From NCBI GenBank assembly GCA_944324665.1, contig CALUXD010000001.1, forward strand, positions 124,001 to 188,000: 64,000 nt of DNA. The letters run 5' to 3'. The DNA comes from Candidatus Proelusimicrobium volucris. Its GTDB lineage: Bacteria > Elusimicrobiota > Elusimicrobia > Elusimicrobiales > Elusimicrobiaceae. Both the position numbers and the translations under genes were made by a program. Shown one piece after another: positions 1-7,631 of this stretch. A model generated the notes under the pieces. That model did not search any database. It saw only the letters and a list, made by a program, of their open reading frames with translations, and was not told the origin of the DNA. Position 1 is the stretch's first letter. Each line of letters opens with the position of its first letter.

Positions 1-1
1 C

Positions 2-394
2 AGGACGGACGAAGTGCCCGCTTACGAAAGAGTATTTTTGGGCGGCGCCGATACCGTAAGGGGTTATGATACCACCGGTCAAATCGGGCCGGCCACCGGC
101 GGCGAACTTTACTATATAGGCAATGTGGAGCTTAAATTCCCGCTGGCCAGGGAAGGGCGCAGAACAATAGCGCAGATAGCAGCTTTCTTTGATATAGGGA
201 ACTCTTGGATGGATTTCAACGACATAAAATTCCAGACAGGCACCGCCGAAGACCAATTCAAGATGGGCGTAGGCTTGGGCTTGAGGCTGGTAACGCCGTC
301 CTTGCCGATAAGGATAGACTGGGGTTACGGACTCAATCATAAACCAGGCGAAAAGAGAGGCTATATCTACTTCTCCATGGCAAATTTGTTTTAG
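2..394 (+). CDS. bamA: BamA/Omp85 outer-membrane assembly factor, C-terminal part only
   Basis: The reading frame is open to the left window edge, so this is the last ~130 residues of a longer protein; the GTG at position 14 is internal, not a start. The segment has the Omp85 barrel signature: an ERVFLGG..TVRGY block (family pattern E-R-F-x-x-G-G-x-x-x-V-R-G-Y), a later LKFPL strand, FFDIGN, a GVGLGLR strand and a closing strand ending in aromatic F, typical of outer-membrane barrels. BamA folds and inserts beta-barrel proteins into the outer membrane. It is followed 47 bases later by ompH and then lpx genes, the classic bamA-skp-lpxD-fabZ-lpxA order of diderm bacteria. A related barrel such as TamA is possible, but the neighbours favour BamA. 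Confidence 0.88.
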   Translation, partial: RTDEVPAYERVFLGGADTVRGYDTTGQIGPATGGELYYIGNVELKFPLAREGRRTIAQIAAFFDIGNSWMDFNDIKFQTGTAEDQFKMGVGLGLRLVTPSLPIRIDWGYGLNHKPGEKRGYIYFSMANLF

Positions 395-441
395 GGTCTT
401 GTCCAGGCAGATTAAATCTGCTTAACTAAATTTAAGGAATG

Positions 442-1578
442 ATGAAAAAGCATTTGATATTTTCGGCCGTATTTTTATTGCTGACAGCAACTCTCCAAGC
501 GCAGCAAAGCGGCGTTGTGCCTCAGGGTGAGGAAGTTTCGCAGGAAACGGCCCAGGCTCTTGAAAAGCTGCCGGGCGAAAGCTCCATTCCTTTGGAAAAA
601 TACGATACTACCGCAATAGTGCAGATACCGGTAATGTCGCCTAGCGAGAGCAGGCCCGCGGGCAATTTTGACTCCAATTCCCAAATGCCGGAGGGTTCAT
701 CTTCGGGCGACCAAACACCGCAGACGCTCGCACCGGTACAGGACCCGCAAGCAGCGGCTTTGCAAACACCGGTGGATAATGCTTTGGGCATATCCGAAGC
801 GCAGGAAGCGCTGGAACAAGCGCAGGAACAAAACTCCGCCCTAACGCAGGAGGCGACGCATCATAAACTTTGGGAAGAAGACCACTTCGGTCTGAAACTA
901 GACGGCAACAACCAGGAAGAAAACGATATCCCGCCCGGTACTTTGGCTGTATATATAGACATAGAAGAAGCCTTCAATAATAACCCTTGGACCATAAAAG
1001 CCAGACGCAACATAAAGATAGATTTGGAAACAAAGCAACTTGAATATGTACAAATGCAAAGCCAGCTGCAGGAGCTTAAAAACAAACTGGCGGATTTGAG
1101 ACAGGAACTGCTTTATTATACCCCGTATTATCAAAATATCCAGTATATCCCGGCGCTGGGCGATAAAACATATCCCTCGGTCAAGGCCGACAAAATAGAG
1201 GAAATATGCAAGAATTTGCTTTTCTGCTCCTCAGCCACCCAGGTGGACAGCCCTCTTAATATCCCGCTAAAGATTAAACAACTCAAAAGCGCGATAGAGG
1301 ATACAAAAAAAGCGATAATAGAAAAAGAGGCCTTCCTGCTGAATTACAGGGAGCTTTCCAAAGAGGAAATACTCTCCCGGCAGGATTATATAGTCCAGCA
1401 AATACTAAAGCAGATATACAGCGGGATAAAAGAATACGCCACCGTCCGAAATATAGGCATAGTGGTGGACAAAAAAGATTTAATCTTCGGCAAACCTTTG
1501 GATATAACGCCGGAGTTTATAAAATGGATGAAAAGCTATAATAAAAAATACACGAAAGAAAACGGAGACCTGTTATGA
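442..1578 (+). CDS. Periplasmic OmpH/Skp-like chaperone with a long low-complexity N-terminal insert
   Basis: Secreted protein of 378 residues with an N-terminal signal peptide (MKK, then a hydrophobic stretch ending LQAQ). Residues ~22-150 are rich in Gln, Pro, Glu and Ala with no recognisable domain. From ~170 on there is a VYIDIEEAFNNNP block like the start of mature OmpH/Skp, then a long charged Gln/Leu/Lys coiled coil, and a C-terminal RNIGIVVDKKDLIFG strand like the family end. Skp escorts unfolded outer-membrane proteins to BamA. Usual family length is ~160-180, so this protein is about twice that. ATG 439 and ATG 442 are both possible; 442 sits better after AAGGA at 434-438. Position between bamA and lpxD supports the call. 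The stop overlaps the lpxD start (ATGA). Confidence 0.75.
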   Translation: MKKHLIFSAVFLLLTATLQAQQSGVVPQGEEVSQETAQALEKLPGESSIPLEKYDTTAIVQIPVMSPSESRPAGNFDSNSQMPEGSSSGDQTPQTLAPVQDPQAAALQTPVDNALGISEAQEALEQAQEQNSALTQEATHHKLWEEDHFGLKLDGNNQEENDIPPGTLAVYIDIEEAFNNNPWTIKARRNIKIDLETKQLEYVQMQSQLQELKNKLADLRQELLYYTPYYQNIQYIPALGDKTYPSVKADKIEEICKNLLFCSSATQVDSPLNIPLKIKQLKSAIEDTKKAIIEKEAFLLNYRELSKEEILSRQDYIVQQILKQIYSGIKEYATVRNIGIVVDKKDLIFGKPLDITPEFIKWMKSYNKKYTKENGDLL

Positions 1579-2600
1579 ACCTTACCTTAAAACAAATAGC
1601 CGAACTGAGCAAAAGCGAACTTAAAGGGGACGAGAATTTCGTACCTTCCGGCATCTGCGGTTTGGACAGTATACGTGAGGGCGCAATTTCTTACAGCAAT
1701 AATATAGACAAGCCCGAAACTTTTAAAGATTTAAAATTAGGCGCTTTGATTTTGCCCAAATCGGCCAAAGATAAGGAAATTCCGTTTGGCGGCAATATAA
1801 TCTACGCCGACAATCCCGAATGGGCTTTTACCTTGGTGATGAGGGAAGTTTCCACCCTTAACAAAGACATCAAACCCGGCATTCACGAAAGAGCCGTGGT
1901 TTCCCCCAGTGCCAAGATAGGGCAAAACGTCTTTATAGGCGCAAATACCGTAGTGGAAGATGACGCCGTAATCGGCGATAACACCATAATATATCCCAAC
2001 GTATACATCGGCAAAAAAGTTCAGATAGGGCAAGGCTGCTTAATCTACCCCAATGTAACGATACGGGAAGAATGCGTATTGAAAAACAAAGTAATTTTAC
2101 AGCCGGGCTGCGTTATAGGCTCCGACGGATTCGGCTATGTATTTAACGGCAAGCACGAAAAGATACCGCAGCTTGGAAACGTCATTTTGGAAGACGATGT
2201 GGAAATCGGCGCCAATACCACCATAGACCGCGCGAAGATAAACCATACGATAATCGGCGCCAACACCAAAATAGACAATTTGGTGCAAATCGGCCACAAT
2301 GTAAAGACTGGCATGAGCTGCATTATAGTATCGCAAGTGGGGATAGCGGGCTCTACGGAGCTTGGCAACGGCGTAATTTTGGCGGGCCAGGCGGGTGTAT
2401 CTGGCCATCTGAAATTGGGCGACGGCGTAGTGGTCGGCCCGCAAACCGGAATAATAAGCAACATAAAAGCGGGCGAAAAGATAATGGGTTCCCCCTCCAT
2501 GCCCTATGGCGATTTTATGAGGCTTAACGTAATCTTCAAGAAACTGCCGGAACTATATAAAGAGATAACAAACTTAAAGAAAAAATTTAAACTTTTCTAA
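1575..2600 (+). CDS. lpxD: UDP-3-O-acylglucosamine N-acyltransferase
   Basis: Third step of lipid A synthesis: moves a 3-hydroxyacyl chain from acyl-ACP to the free 2-amine of UDP-3-O-acylglucosamine, in the cytosol. 341 residues, normal for the family. The N-terminal ~100 residues are the uridine-binding LpxD domain; from ~100 come hexapeptide repeats of the left-handed beta-helix (repeated I-G-x-N, V-x-I-G-x-G). The IDNLVQIGHNVKTG segment carries the expected catalytic histidine (~residue 240). The C-terminal charged helix ends KKKFKLF. The start codon overlaps the ompH stop by 4 bases, so the two are translationally coupled. Confidence 0.95.
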   Translation: MNLTLKQIAELSKSELKGDENFVPSGICGLDSIREGAISYSNNIDKPETFKDLKLGALILPKSAKDKEIPFGGNIIYADNPEWAFTLVMREVSTLNKDIKPGIHERAVVSPSAKIGQNVFIGANTVVEDDAVIGDNTIIYPNVYIGKKVQIGQGCLIYPNVTIREECVLKNKVILQPGCVIGSDGFGYVFNGKHEKIPQLGNVILEDDVEIGANTTIDRAKINHTIIGANTKIDNLVQIGHNVKTGMSCIIVSQVGIAGSTELGNGVILAGQAGVSGHLKLGDGVVVGPQTGIISNIKAGEKIMGSPSMPYGDFMRLNVIFKKLPELYKEITNLKKKFKLF

Positions 2601-2610
2601 GGAAGCAAAG

Positions 2611-3438
2611 ATGAAAAGAAAAACCATAATCAAACCGATAACAATAAAAGGCATAGGCCTGCATACGGGCGAGCCGTGCTCGATGACCTTTAAGCCCTCC
2701 CAGGAAGGCGGGATAAAGTTTTTAAGGACGGACGTTAAAGACGCTGAACCTATCCTTGCCTTGGCAGAAAAAGTAAGTTCCACTATGCGCGGCACCAACT
2801 TAAGCAACGGCAAACAGCAAGTCCACACTGTGGAACATGTATTAAGCGCGGCTAATGGGCTGGGCATAACGGATATGACGGTGGAAATGGACGGGCCGGA
2901 ACCGCCGATAATGGACGGCTCTTCCCTGCCTTACGCGCAAGCTATTGCGGAAGCGGGCTTTAGGGAATTGGAACAAGAGGCTTCTGTTCTTACGCTTAAT
3001 AAAGATATAGAATATAAAGAGGGCGATATTTTATATATCGCCAAACCCGCGCAGAAACTGACGGTAACCTTCTTGTATTTGAGAAATCACCCGCTTGTAA
3101 ACAGGCAGGAATACACTTTTGAATACAGCGAAGAAGGCTATCTTAAAGAGATAGCCCCGGCCAGGACATTCGGTTTTGAAGAGGAAATAGCCTTTCTGCA
3201 AGCCAACGGTTTGGCCAAAGGCGGGCGGATAGACAACTGTGTGGTGATAAAAAAGGACGGATTCTCCGTACCTTTAAGATTTAACGACGAAATGGTCCGC
3301 CATAAAATATTAGATTTGTTCGGCGATTTAAAATTGACGGGCAAAATATTGGGGCCGATGCATATTGTATGTCATTGCGGGGGCCATAAAACTAATGTAG
3401 AATTTGCTAAGATGTTATTAAAGCAGTGTGAGGAATAA
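2611..3438 (+). CDS. lpxC: UDP-3-O-acyl-N-acetylglucosamine deacetylase
   Basis: Committed zinc-dependent step of lipid A synthesis, releasing acetate from UDP-3-O-acyl-GlcNAc. 275 residues, slightly short of the common ~300. Zinc ligands are visible: His76 in the VEHVLSA motif, and His231 with Asp235 in HKILDLFGD. The active-site loop PEPPIMDGSS is present, as is the N-terminal GIGLHTG motif. An AAGGAAG ribosome site precedes the ATG. The stop overlaps the fabZ start (TAATG). Several relatives carry a fused LpxC-FabZ protein; here the genes are separate but adjacent by one shared base. Confidence 0.96.
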   Translation: MKRKTIIKPITIKGIGLHTGEPCSMTFKPSQEGGIKFLRTDVKDAEPILALAEKVSSTMRGTNLSNGKQQVHTVEHVLSAANGLGITDMTVEMDGPEPPIMDGSSLPYAQAIAEAGFRELEQEASVLTLNKDIEYKEGDILYIAKPAQKLTVTFLYLRNHPLVNRQEYTFEYSEEGYLKEIAPARTFGFEEEIAFLQANGLAKGGRIDNCVVIKKDGFSVPLRFNDEMVRHKILDLFGDLKLTGKILGPMHIVCHCGGHKTNVEFAKMLLKQCEE

Positions 3439-3908
3439 TGGCAGGGAAGTTAGAATTTGTATTAAAAAAGCCCGTAATACGGGTAATAAGCAAGAAAGAA
3501 TCGGAGCAGTATTTGCCGCACCGCGATCCTTTTTTGCTTTTGGACGAAACTTACATTTTAGACGATGAGAAGTACATATCAGGATCCAGGAAGTTTACCG
3601 GCGAGGAGGATTTTTTTAAGGGGCATTTTCCCACTCATCCGGTAGTTCCGGGGGTATTGATACTTGAAATAATGTCGCAAATCGGCGCTACGGCGATAAT
3701 GCAGAGCGAGCGTTTTAAAGGGAAGGTGGGTTTTCTTATGAGTATAGATTACGCCAAATTCCGCGGCCAGGTAGAGCCGGGCGACACGGTAAAAATCGCC
3801 ATAGAAGTACTGAGGCTGGGCAAAGTGACTAAACTTTACGCCGAGGCCTACACCGACAAGGGCCTGTGTTCCGAAGCCCAGTTAAATTTTATTCTAGGAG
3901 AGAAATAA
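3438..3908 (+). CDS. fabZ: 3-hydroxyacyl-ACP dehydratase
   Basis: Hot-dog fold dehydratase that turns 3-hydroxyacyl-ACP into trans-2-enoyl-ACP in fatty-acid elongation, competing with LpxA/LpxD for the same substrates. 156 residues, standard size. Motifs: LPHRDPFLLLDE near the N-terminus, then FFKGHFPTHPVVPG holding the catalytic His, and EIMSQIGA, where the catalytic Glu lies. Placed between lpxC and lpxA as in many diderm bacteria, which links membrane fatty-acid supply to lipid A output. The ATG uses the last base of the lpxC stop; the next gene starts 6 bases after this stop. Confidence 0.96.
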   Translation: MAGKLEFVLKKPVIRVISKKESEQYLPHRDPFLLLDETYILDDEKYISGSRKFTGEEDFFKGHFPTHPVVPGVLILEIMSQIGATAIMQSERFKGKVGFLMSIDYAKFRGQVEPGDTVKIAIEVLRLGKVTKLYAEAYTDKGLCSEAQLNFILGEK

Positions 3909-3913
3909 AGAAT

Positions 3914-4729
3914 ATGCAACCCGCTAAAATACATCCGACGGCAATCATAGACGCTGAGGCGAAGCTCGGCAATAATGTCGAGGTCGGCCCGTATACTATA
4001 ATAGGAAAAAACGTTACCATAGGCGATAATACCAAAATCGGGCCTTTCTGCGTGATAGAAAACACCGTAATGGGCAAGAACAATGATATTATAGCCAGCG
4101 CATTCATCGGCGTAAAACCACAGGATCTTTCCTATAACGGGATAGACAGCATGGTAATAATGGGCGACGGCAACAAAATACGCGAATGCGTAACTATACA
4201 CCGTTCCACCTCGCTGGACCACCCGACGAAAATCGGCAACAACTGCCTTTTAATGGCGAACTCGCACGTCGCGCACGACTGCACTTTGGGCAATAATATA
4301 ATACTTGTCAACAGCGTGGGCATAGCTGGCCATGTACAGGTAGACGACGGGGCGATACTTTCCGGCATGGTGGCGGCCCATCAATTCGTAAGGGTGGGCA
4401 AATACGCGATGGTATCGGGTTTAAGCGGCCTTCCTTTGGATATGCCTCCTTTCTGCAGAGCTACGGGCGGCAGAGCCAAACTTGTAGGATTAAACACCGT
4501 AGGCTTGGTGAGAAACGGCTTCAGCAAAGAGGCGATACGCGCCATAAAGATGGCTTATAAGGAATTGTTCCTCTCCAACAGGACCTTAAAAGAATCTTTG
4601 GAACTGCTGAAAAAGTCCAACCCGACGCCGGAAGTTATGGAACTTATAACCTTCTGTGAAAATACGAAACGCGGCATAACGCCCGCCAGAATGAAATTTC
4701 ATCACAGCGGCAGCCAGGATGACGAATAA
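3914..4729 (+). CDS. lpxA: Acyl-ACP--UDP-N-acetylglucosamine O-acyltransferase
   Basis: First step of lipid A synthesis: reversible transfer of 3-hydroxyacyl to the 3-OH of UDP-GlcNAc. 271 residues from the ATG at 3914. An upstream in-frame ATG at 3866 would overlap fabZ and add 16 residues foreign to the family, so 3914 is chosen; AGGAGAGA at 3896-3903 is its ribosome site. Left-handed beta-helix hexapeptide repeats run through residues ~1-190. The MANSHVAHDC motif carries the catalytic His, and the QFVRVG and FCRATGGR segments are typical. The helical C-terminus ends just past the lpxI start (11-base overlap). Confidence 0.96.
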   Translation: MQPAKIHPTAIIDAEAKLGNNVEVGPYTIIGKNVTIGDNTKIGPFCVIENTVMGKNNDIIASAFIGVKPQDLSYNGIDSMVIMGDGNKIRECVTIHRSTSLDHPTKIGNNCLLMANSHVAHDCTLGNNIILVNSVGIAGHVQVDDGAILSGMVAAHQFVRVGKYAMVSGLSGLPLDMPPFCRATGGRAKLVGLNTVGLVRNGFSKEAIRAIKMAYKELFLSNRTLKESLELLKKSNPTPEVMELITFCENTKRGITPARMKFHHSGSQDDE

Positions 4730-5549
4730 AGAAAAACTCGGCATAATAGCGGGCGAAGGGAAATTTCCCATAAACATCGCAAAAGAAGCCAATCAAAAAG
4801 GCGTGGAGGTATACGTTATTTGCGCCAAAAACAACGCTTCTGAGAAAGACTTTACCCCCTATGCCAAAAAGACAACCACGATAAAACTCGGCCAAATGAG
4901 CAGCGCCATAAAATTCTTTAAGGAAAACGGCGTAAGCAAAGCGGTGATGGCAGGCAGAGTCCAACACGTAAACATCTTCAGCGTAATGCCAGATCTGCGT
5001 ACGGCCAAAGTATTGGCTAAAATAAAGGATATGCGAGCAGAGACCATATTGGGCGCTGCGGTGTCGGAATTTAAGAAAGAGGGGATAGAGTTTATATCTT
5101 CCTCTTCTTTTATGGAAAAATGTTTGGCGCAGAAAGGCGTTTTGACCAAGCGCGCCCCCTCTCAAGAGGAAAACGACAGTATAGAGCTGGGCTTAAAAAT
5201 ATCAAAAACAATGGCCGGGCTGGACGTCGGCCTTACCTGCGTTCTGTGCGACAGGGCCGTCCTCGCTCTTGAGGCGATGGAAGGAACGGATAACTGCATA
5301 AAACGCGCAGGCGAGATATACGCTTCCGCGCCGATAGGCAAAGGCGGAAGCATAGTGGTGGTGAAAGTCGCCCGTCCCAAGCAAGACGACCGCTACGACT
5401 TGCCCGTAATAGGCAAGGGTACGATAAGGGCTATGAAAGAGGCCAAAGCGCAAGTACTTGCCATAGAAGCTCAAAAGACGATAATTTTGGATATTGAAGA
5501 AGTTATCGCCTTAGCCGATAAATACAATATCTGTATAACCGCGATATAA
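4719..5549 (+). CDS. lpxI: UDP-2,3-diacylglucosamine pyrophosphatase, LpxI type
   Basis: Hydrolyses UDP-2,3-diacylglucosamine to lipid X and UMP, the fourth step of the pathway. The protein is the LpxI (DUF1009) family, unrelated to LpxH. 276 residues: N-terminal LGIIAGEGKFPINIA, a VMAGRVQH segment, and a C-terminal catalytic domain with the KGGSIVVVKVARPKQD motif followed by LPVIGKGTI. The start overlaps lpxA by 11 bases, so it is the last gene of the lipid A run. A strong hairpin terminator follows. lpxH and lpxB are not in this window. Confidence 0.93.
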   Translation: MTNKEKLGIIAGEGKFPINIAKEANQKGVEVYVICAKNNASEKDFTPYAKKTTTIKLGQMSSAIKFFKENGVSKAVMAGRVQHVNIFSVMPDLRTAKVLAKIKDMRAETILGAAVSEFKKEGIEFISSSSFMEKCLAQKGVLTKRAPSQEENDSIELGLKISKTMAGLDVGLTCVLCDRAVLALEAMEGTDNCIKRAGEIYASAPIGKGGSIVVVKVARPKQDDRYDLPVIGKGTIRAMKEAKAQVLAIEAQKTIILDIEEVIALADKYNICITAI

Positions 5550-5569
5550 TTGCTGCTTTTTAAAGAAGA

Positions 5570-5602
5570 AAGCCTTTCTCCCAAGAGAAAGGCTTTTAGT
5601 TT
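5570..5602 (+). terminator. Rho-independent terminator after lpxI
   Basis: Perfect 11-bp stem (AAGCCTTTCTC at 5570-5580 with GAGAAAGGCTT at 5585-5595) around a CCAA loop, then a T-rich tail. It ends the bam-lpx operon and sits at the 3' end of the convergent ybaK gene, whose stop codon lies in the tail. Confidence 0.88.
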
Positions 5603-6072
5603 TTCAAGGTAAGATCCGCCAAAGAAAAGGGTATCATTTTGGACAAATCGTCCAAGGAGACTTCCACCTGAAAGCCGATTTTCCCCCCGCTGAATATAAT
5701 CGTTTTGAAGCCGCCAGCGGAAGAATCTATAAAAGTATTAAAAAATTTCTTCATACCCAACGGCGAACAACCCCCGTGTATATAACCCGTAAGTGGCAGC
5801 AATTCTTTGCTTTTAACCATTTCGACCGATTTTTCGCCGCAGGCTTTGGCGGCTTTTTTAAGGTCAAGTTCTTCCGCTACGGGTATAAGGAATACGTAAT
5901 GCGCCCGGCTTTTGCCGCACGTCACCAGCGTTTTAAAAACCTGCGCCGGATCTTCTTTCAAGCAAGCGGCGACTTCCAGCCCGCTTAAAGCCTCTTTGGC
6001 GTCGTAAGAATAGCTTTTATAATTTATTTTTGCCGCGTTTAGAACGCGCATAACATTAGTCTTATGTTCCAT
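5596..6072 (-). CDS. ybaK: YbaK-type aminoacyl-tRNA deacylase (Cys-tRNA(Pro) editing)
   Basis: 158 residues of the YbaK/ProX editing family, which clears mischarged aminoacyl-tRNA (Cys-tRNA(Pro) for YbaK itself) in the cytosol. Visible features: N-terminal MEHKTNVMRVLNAAKI, VFKTLV, a conserved Lys in DLKKAAKA, and the GYIHGGCSPLG motif that shapes the substrate pocket. Length matches the family. It is a single gene, convergent with lpxI and divergent from the Rrf2 regulator. The exact tRNA specificity cannot be read from sequence. Confidence 0.88.
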   Translation of the reverse strand: MEHKTNVMRVLNAAKINYKSYSYDAKEALSGLEVAACLKEDPAQVFKTLVTCGKSRAHYVFLIPVAEELDLKKAAKACGEKSVEMVKSKELLPLTGYIHGGCSPLGMKKFFNTFIDSSAGGFKTIIFSGGKIGFQVEVSLDDLSKMIPFSLADLTLKN

Positions 6073-6103
6073 ATATCCATTATATAATTTACGGAGAAGG
6101 CGA

Positions 6104-6132
6104 TTGACAAATAAGTATTTTAGTATTATAAT
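6104..6132 (+). promoter_or_regulatory. Consensus sigma70-type promoter of the rrf2-ldh unit
   Basis: TTGACA (6104-6109) and TATAAT (6127-6132) are both perfect consensus hexamers with exactly 17 bp between them. The expected transcript start is ~6139, and an AGGAGA ribosome site follows at 6161-6166. A promoter this strong needs repression, which fits the palindrome over its -10 box. Confidence 0.88.
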
Positions 6133-6137
6133 ACTAA
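6120..6137. promoter_or_regulatory. 18-bp perfect palindrome over the -10 box, probable Rrf2 operator
   Basis: The sequence TTAGTATTATAATACTAA equals its own reverse complement and covers the whole -10 hexamer. Rrf2 proteins are dimers that bind palindromic or near-palindromic sites and often repress their own promoter, so autorepression is the simple reading. That this regulator binds here is an inference from position. Confidence 0.7.
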
Positions 6138-6170
6138 TATAAAGGTTTTAACGGTTTTTAAGGAGATCAA

Positions 6171-6563
6171 ATGCTTAACATATCAGAGGCGTCCTCAATA
6201 GCTTTGCACTCCATGATATATTTGGCCAATCGCTGGCAAAAAGCTCACTCCCTAAAAGAGATCAGCGAGGCTTTTAAAGTATCGCCCAACCACTTGTCCA
6301 AGGTATTGCAAAGGCTGGTAAAGAGCGGGCTGTTAGTTTCCATAAAAGGGCCGAGCGGGGGCTTTCAAATAAAGAAAGGGAAAGAAAGGGCCACACTGCT
6401 GGAAGTGTACGAAGCGGTAGAAGGCAAATATTTGAAGAAGGCCTGCCTTTTCGCCGCGCCAAAAAAATGCCGCACATGTGTGATGAAGCCCATGTTAAAC
6501 GAAATTAACTCCGCCTTTGAAACTTTTATGAAAAAACACCGCTTAAACGATTTAAAATTATAA
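6171..6563 (+). CDS. Rrf2-family transcription regulator, probably Fe-S or thiol sensing
   Basis: 130 residues with the Rrf2 winged-helix layout: ALHSMIYLA near the N-terminus, recognition region SPNHLSKVLQRL, and the wing KGPSGGFQ. Three cysteines at residues 92, 100 and 103 fall in the loop where IscR, NsrR and RsrR hold their cluster (Cys-x7-Cys-x2-Cys here), so an iron-sulfur or thiol redox sensor is likely. It lies 21 bases upstream of ldh on the same strand with no terminator between, so it probably controls lactate formation together with itself. IscR proper is unlikely, since no isc/suf genes are nearby. Confidence 0.85.
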   Translation: MLNISEASSIALHSMIYLANRWQKAHSLKEISEAFKVSPNHLSKVLQRLVKSGLLVSIKGPSGGFQIKKGKERATLLEVYEAVEGKYLKKACLFAAPKKCRTCVMKPMLNEINSAFETFMKKHRLNDLKL

Positions 6564-6584
6564 ATAACGGGGGAAGAAACAAAT

Positions 6585-7553
6585 ATGAAAGAAGAATGTC
6601 CAAACTGCATAAATTTCGGCAAAGCCGCGGTTATAGGGTGCGGATTTGTAGGGTCGGCCTCGGCATTCAGCCTGATGCAAAGCGCAATGTTTAGGGAACT
6701 TGTTTTAATAGACGCCAACAAAGAGCGCGCAGAAGGCGAAGCCTTGGACATCAGCCACGGTATACCCTTTGCCAGACCGATGAAGATCTACGCCGGCGAC
6801 TATGACGATATAGCCGATGCGGGCATAATAATAATAACGGCAGGCGCAAACCAACAACCGGGCGAAACGCGCCTTGACCTGGTAAAAAAGAATATTGCCA
6901 TTTTCCAAAAAATAATCCCGGAAATCGCAAAACGGAACTTTAACGGCATATTATTGATAGTGGCAAATCCTGTGGATATTCTTACCTACGCCGCTATAAA
7001 ATTAAGCGGTCTTCCGGAAAACAGGGTAATAGGCTCGGGCACCGTTCTTGACACCGCCCGCCTTAAATGCGAGATAGGCGATCACCTCAATGTAGACAGC
7101 AGGAGCGTACACGCCTACATAATCGGCGAACATGGCGACAGCGAAATAGCGGCCTGGAGCAGTGCAAATATCTCTGGCATACCTTTAAACGACTTCTGCG
7201 AGATGAGGGGCCACTTCGACCACAAGAGAGCGACGGAAAAGATCGCCGCCGACGTCAGGAACAGCGCCTATGAGATTATATCCAGAAAGAAAGCCACCAA
7301 CTACGGTATAGCAATGTCGGTAAAAAGGATATGCGAGGCTTTGGTCCGCGACGAAAAATCCATCTTGCCCATATCGGCGATGATGCACGGCGAATACGGC
7401 ATAAAGGACATAGTGCTGAGTATGCCCTCCATAGTCGGCAGGAACGGCTTCGAGACGCATGTCCCAATATCCTTAAATAAGGAAGAGGTGGAAAAGCTAA
7501 ACAAATCGGCAGATATACTAAAAGGTATATTGAAAGAGAATAATCTGCTTTAG
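6585..7553 (+). CDS. ldh: L-lactate dehydrogenase
   Basis: NADH-dependent reduction of pyruvate to L-lactate, regenerating NAD+ in fermentation. 322 residues. Rossmann motif VIGCGFVGSA near residue 15; substrate loop ANQQPGETR, where Gln (not Arg) at the discriminating position favours lactate over malate dehydrogenase; catalytic IGEHGDSE. The N-terminus carries an extra ~10 residues with a Cys5-x2-Cys8 pair that most LDHs lack. It follows the Rrf2 regulator under the same promoter, which suggests redox control. A GGGGGAAG site precedes the ATG. A strong terminator follows. Confidence 0.92.
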   Translation: MKEECPNCINFGKAAVIGCGFVGSASAFSLMQSAMFRELVLIDANKERAEGEALDISHGIPFARPMKIYAGDYDDIADAGIIIITAGANQQPGETRLDLVKKNIAIFQKIIPEIAKRNFNGILLIVANPVDILTYAAIKLSGLPENRVIGSGTVLDTARLKCEIGDHLNVDSRSVHAYIIGEHGDSEIAAWSSANISGIPLNDFCEMRGHFDHKRATEKIAADVRNSAYEIISRKKATNYGIAMSVKRICEALVRDEKSILPISAMMHGEYGIKDIVLSMPSIVGRNGFETHVPISLNKEEVEKLNKSADILKGILKENNLL

Positions 7554-7590
7554 AAATTTCTCAATCTTTCCCATCAACAAAAACAAAAAA

Positions 7591-7616
7591 AGCGCTCTTA
7601 AAAAAGAGCGCTTTTT
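7591..7616 (+). terminator. Terminator after ldh (bidirectional)
   Basis: AGCGCTCTT (7591-7599) pairs with AAGAGCGCT (7604-7612), flanked by A and T runs on both sides. It can end ldh transcripts on the plus strand and the DMT transporter transcript on the minus strand. Confidence 0.88.
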
Positions 7617-7631
7617 ACATATCCCAATCGG

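Noticed and set aside
407-421. Hairpin GCAGAT-TAA-ATCTGC between bamA and ompH
   Set aside because: Only 6 bp, with no T run; too weak to call a terminator or attenuator.
3866-3913. Longer lpxA start
   Set aside because: Would overlap fabZ by 43 bases and add residues foreign to LpxA; ATG 3914 has its own ribosome site.
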